Positions 62,132-64,000 of a DNA stretch of 64,000 nt are shown here, one piece after another. How positions within the stretch are numbered: the stretch's first letter is position 1; every line of letters starts with the position of its first letter. The position numbers were made by a program, and so were the translations under genes. The stretch covers positions 4,395,501-4,459,500 of the forward strand of contig NZ_CP009533.1 in the NCBI RefSeq assembly GCF_000761155.1, read 5' to 3'. The DNA is from Pseudomonas rhizosphaerae (GTDB lineage: Bacteria > Pseudomonadota > Gammaproteobacteria > Pseudomonadales > Pseudomonadaceae). The notes beneath the pieces are model-generated. The model worked only from the letters and a program-made list of their open reading frames with translations, was not told the DNA's origin and ran no database searches.

Positions 62132-64000
62132 CGGGCGCGGTGTTCGGCCGGCTGGGGGCGGCCGAACAGGTAGCCCTGGAAATGCGAGCAACCCTCGGCC
62201 TTGAGCCGCATGAATTGTTCGTCGCTCTCCACGCCCTCGGCCGTGACCTGCATCTGCAGGCTGCGGCCCATACCGGTGATAGCTCTGATAATGGCAATCG
62301 CTTCGTTGCTGTCGCTCATGTCATGCACGAATGACTTGTCGATCTTGATCTTGTCGAAGGCAAACGCGCGCAGGTAGCTCAGGGACGAGTAGCCGGTGCC
62401 GAAATCATCCAGGGCGATACGCACGCCCAAGGCTTTCAAGCGCTGCAAAATGCCGATGTTGGCCTGGTTGTTGTCCAGCAGCACCGATTCGGTGATCTCC
62501 AGTTCCAGCCGCGCAGCGTCCAGGCCCGAATCGGCCAATGCCGCCTGCACCAGCTCCACCAGCCCGTTGTTGCGGAACTGCACCGGTGACAGGTTGACCG
62601 CGACGGTCAACTCGCCCGGCCAGCGCTGTGCTTCGTGGCAGGCTTCACGCAGCGCCAGTGCGCCGAGTTCATGGATCAGCCCGGTCTCCTCGGCAATGGC
62701 GATGAAGTCCAGCGGCATGATCATGCCGTGCTGCGGGTGCTGCCAGCGGATCAGGGCTTCATAGCCGATGATCCGCGTATCGCACTTGTCGATGATGGGC
62801 TGGTAATGCAGGTGCAGCTGCTTGTCGACGATGGCCTGGCGCAGATCGTTCTCCACCGTACGGCGCTTCTGCGCCACGGCGTCCATGCGCGGGTGAAAGA
62901 ATTCGTAGCGATGGCGACCGTTGCGCTTGGCCTCGTACAAGGCCATGTCGGCACAGCGCAGCAGCTCTTCGGGGGTGTTCTGATCCTTGGACGCCAGTGC
63001 AATCCCGACGCTCAAACCCACACAGAGGCTGTGGCCCTCGATCAAAAAGGCCGGCTCGATGGTGTCGATCAGGCGCTGGGCTGAGAACTGCGCGTCCTCA
63101 CCGTTCTTGAGCTCGGGCAGGATCACCGCAAACTCGTCGCCGCCCAGGCGCGCCAGGGTGTCGTTGGCCCGCAGCACATCGCGCAGACGCCTGGCGATGG
63201 CGCGCAACAAGCGATCGCCGAACTCGTGGCCCAAGGCATCGTTGACGTTCTTGAAGTTGTCCAGGTCCAGGCACAGGGTGGCCGTCATGCGATCGCGGCC
63301 GGCGTCTTCACGCAGCGCCTCTTCAAGACGCTGGCGAAACAGCGCGCGATTGGGCAGCCCGGTCAGGCTATCGTGATGGGCCATATGGCGAATGCGCGCC
63401 TGTGCGGCGTTTTCGTCGGTGATGTCTTCGACGATCAGCAATACATAGCTGCTGCCCAGCGCCTTGCCGCTTATGGTCACGGTCTTGCTGCGCAAGGTCC
63501 GCAGGCCACGCGGCGTGTGTTGCTGGCTCTCGGCATGGTGCAGACCCTCGGTACGCACGCACTGGTCGGTCAGCCGGCGCAAATAGCTACTCAAGGCGGG
63601 AGCGAGGCATTGCTCCAATTGCCGACCGATCATGTGTTCGCGAGCATTGCCGAACAACCGCTCGGCCTGCAGGTTGACCAGGAGGATCTGCCGCGAGACG
63701 GCGTCCTGCACGATCACGCTGGACGGGATGTTGGCGATCACCGAATCGAGAAACATCGACAACGAGGCCATCTCGGCGCTGTGACTTTCCGCCAGACGCT
63801 TGGCCTCAAGCAGGCTCAGGTCATGCGCACGCTTCTCGCTGATATCGCGCGTCACCTTGGCAAAACCCAGCAGATGGCCCCTGTCGTCACGAATGGACTC
63901 GATCACCACATGGGTCCAGAACAGCGTGCCGTCCTTGCGTACCCGCTGCCCCTCGCACTCGAAGCGGCCAACCTGTCGCGCGGTCTCCAGGCTCTGCGCC
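62128..64000 (-). CDS. PAS-GGDEF-EAL cyclic-di-GMP protein, N-terminus outside window
   Basis: At least 623 residues; the frame stays open to the window edge, so the start is missing. In order: the end of a PAS domain (DGTLFWTHVVIESIRDDRGH, LLGFAKVTRDISEKRAHDLS), a second PAS (FLDSVIANIPSSVIVQDAVS), a GGDEF domain with the intact motif LGGDEFAVIL, and an EAL domain with YEALIRWQHP, IALDDFGTGYSSLSYLRAF and KIDKSFVHDM. Both catalytic signatures are present, so it could make or break cyclic-di-GMP. Confidence 0.92.
   Translation of the reverse strand, partial: AQSLETARQVGRFECEGQRVRKDGTLFWTHVVIESIRDDRGHLLGFAKVTRDISEKRAHDLSLLEAKRLAESHSAEMASLSMFLDSVIANIPSSVIVQDAVSRQILLVNLQAERLFGNAREHMIGRQLEQCLAPALSSYLRRLTDQCVRTEGLHHAESQQHTPRGLRTLRSKTVTISGKALGSSYVLLIVEDITDENAAQARIRHMAHHDSLTGLPNRALFRQRLEEALREDAGRDRMTATLCLDLDNFKNVNDALGHEFGDRLLRAIARRLRDVLRANDTLARLGGDEFAVILPELKNGEDAQFSAQRLIDTIEPAFLIEGHSLCVGLSVGIALASKDQNTPEELLRCADMALYEAKRNGRHRYEFFHPRMDAVAQKRRTVENDLRQAIVDKQLHLHYQPIIDKCDTRIIGYEALIRWQHPQHGMIMPLDFIAIAEETGLIHELGALALREACHEAQRWPGELTVAVNLSPVQFRNNGLVELVQAALADSGLDAARLELEITESVLLDNNQANIGILQRLKALGVRIALDDFGTGYSSLSYLRAFAFDKIKIDKSFVHDMSDSNEAIAIIRAITGMGRSLQMQVTAEGVESDEQFMRLKAEGCSHFQGYLFGRPQPAEHRAR

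Overview
The window is chromosomal DNA of a fluorescent Pseudomonas, most likely of the P. putida group. Gene content and order (ispH with the minor-pilin operon, bamD-rluD-pgeF-clpB, pilBCD-coaE-yacG, nadC-DUF1631-ampDE, tatD-cra-fruBKA, piuB/piuA/piuC) and two families of short palindromic REP elements support this. Nearly all genes are ordinary GC-rich core genes. No rRNA, prophage, transposase, CRISPR array or replication origin was seen.

Layout. 1-8.6 kb: end of an FKBP isomerase, ispH, a FimT-like pilin on the minus strand, then the minor-pilin operon fimU-pilV-pilW-pilX-pilY1-pilE and thiO. 8.9-12.05 kb: the pilSR two-component system and a small CxxC membrane protein. 12.4-18 kb: bamD, divergent rluD-pgeF, and clpB behind a textbook RpoH promoter. 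18.2-18.9 kb: tRNA cluster (Asn, Pro, Lys, Pro). 19.1-22.5 kb: ndh, DUF1780, DUF3830, yacG. 22.5-27.8 kb: coaE, pilD, pilC, pilB on the minus strand, divergent pilA behind a sigma-54 promoter, and tRNA-Thr. 27.9-34.5 kb: small hypothetical genes, a VOC protein, lemA and two TPM genes, an EAL protein, and a hicAB toxin-antitoxin pair. 34.7-40.6 kb: SMI1/KNR4 protein, nadC, DUF1631, ampD, ampE. 40.8-43.6 kb: AT-richer accessory island. 43.7-51.3 kb: tatD, cra and the fructose PTS operon fruBKA. 51.6-58.3 kb: iron-related piuB, piuA, piuC and a Sel1 protein. 58.3-64 kb: speC, an oxaloacetate-decarboxylase-type lyase, an MFS transporter and a GGDEF-EAL protein cut by the window edge.

Working together. 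Four separate loci supply most of a type IV pilus: minor pilins and adhesin, regulators PilS/PilR, the core machine PilB/PilC/PilD, and major pilin PilA with a -24/-12 promoter and a candidate PilR palindrome. The fructose operon carries a perfect Cra operator. The piu cluster has a Fur-like box.

Most interesting. (1) A roughly 310-nt structured leader at 28.2-28.5 kb, minus strand. It holds a terminator with a competing anti-terminator hairpin, an exact 10-nt anti-Shine-Dalgarno, a decoy copy of the SD arm, and a 25-residue leader peptide coupled to a small protein gene: a candidate undescribed riboregulator. (2) An island at 40.81-43.63 kb flanked by 48-bp near-identical direct repeats that carry the end of tatD. 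It encodes a membrane-anchored protein and a calcium-binding protein resembling the FrpC self-processing module, behind a Fur-like box, reminiscent of meningococcal frpD-frpC. (3) Several minisatellites grown from REP elements or the spacers between them.
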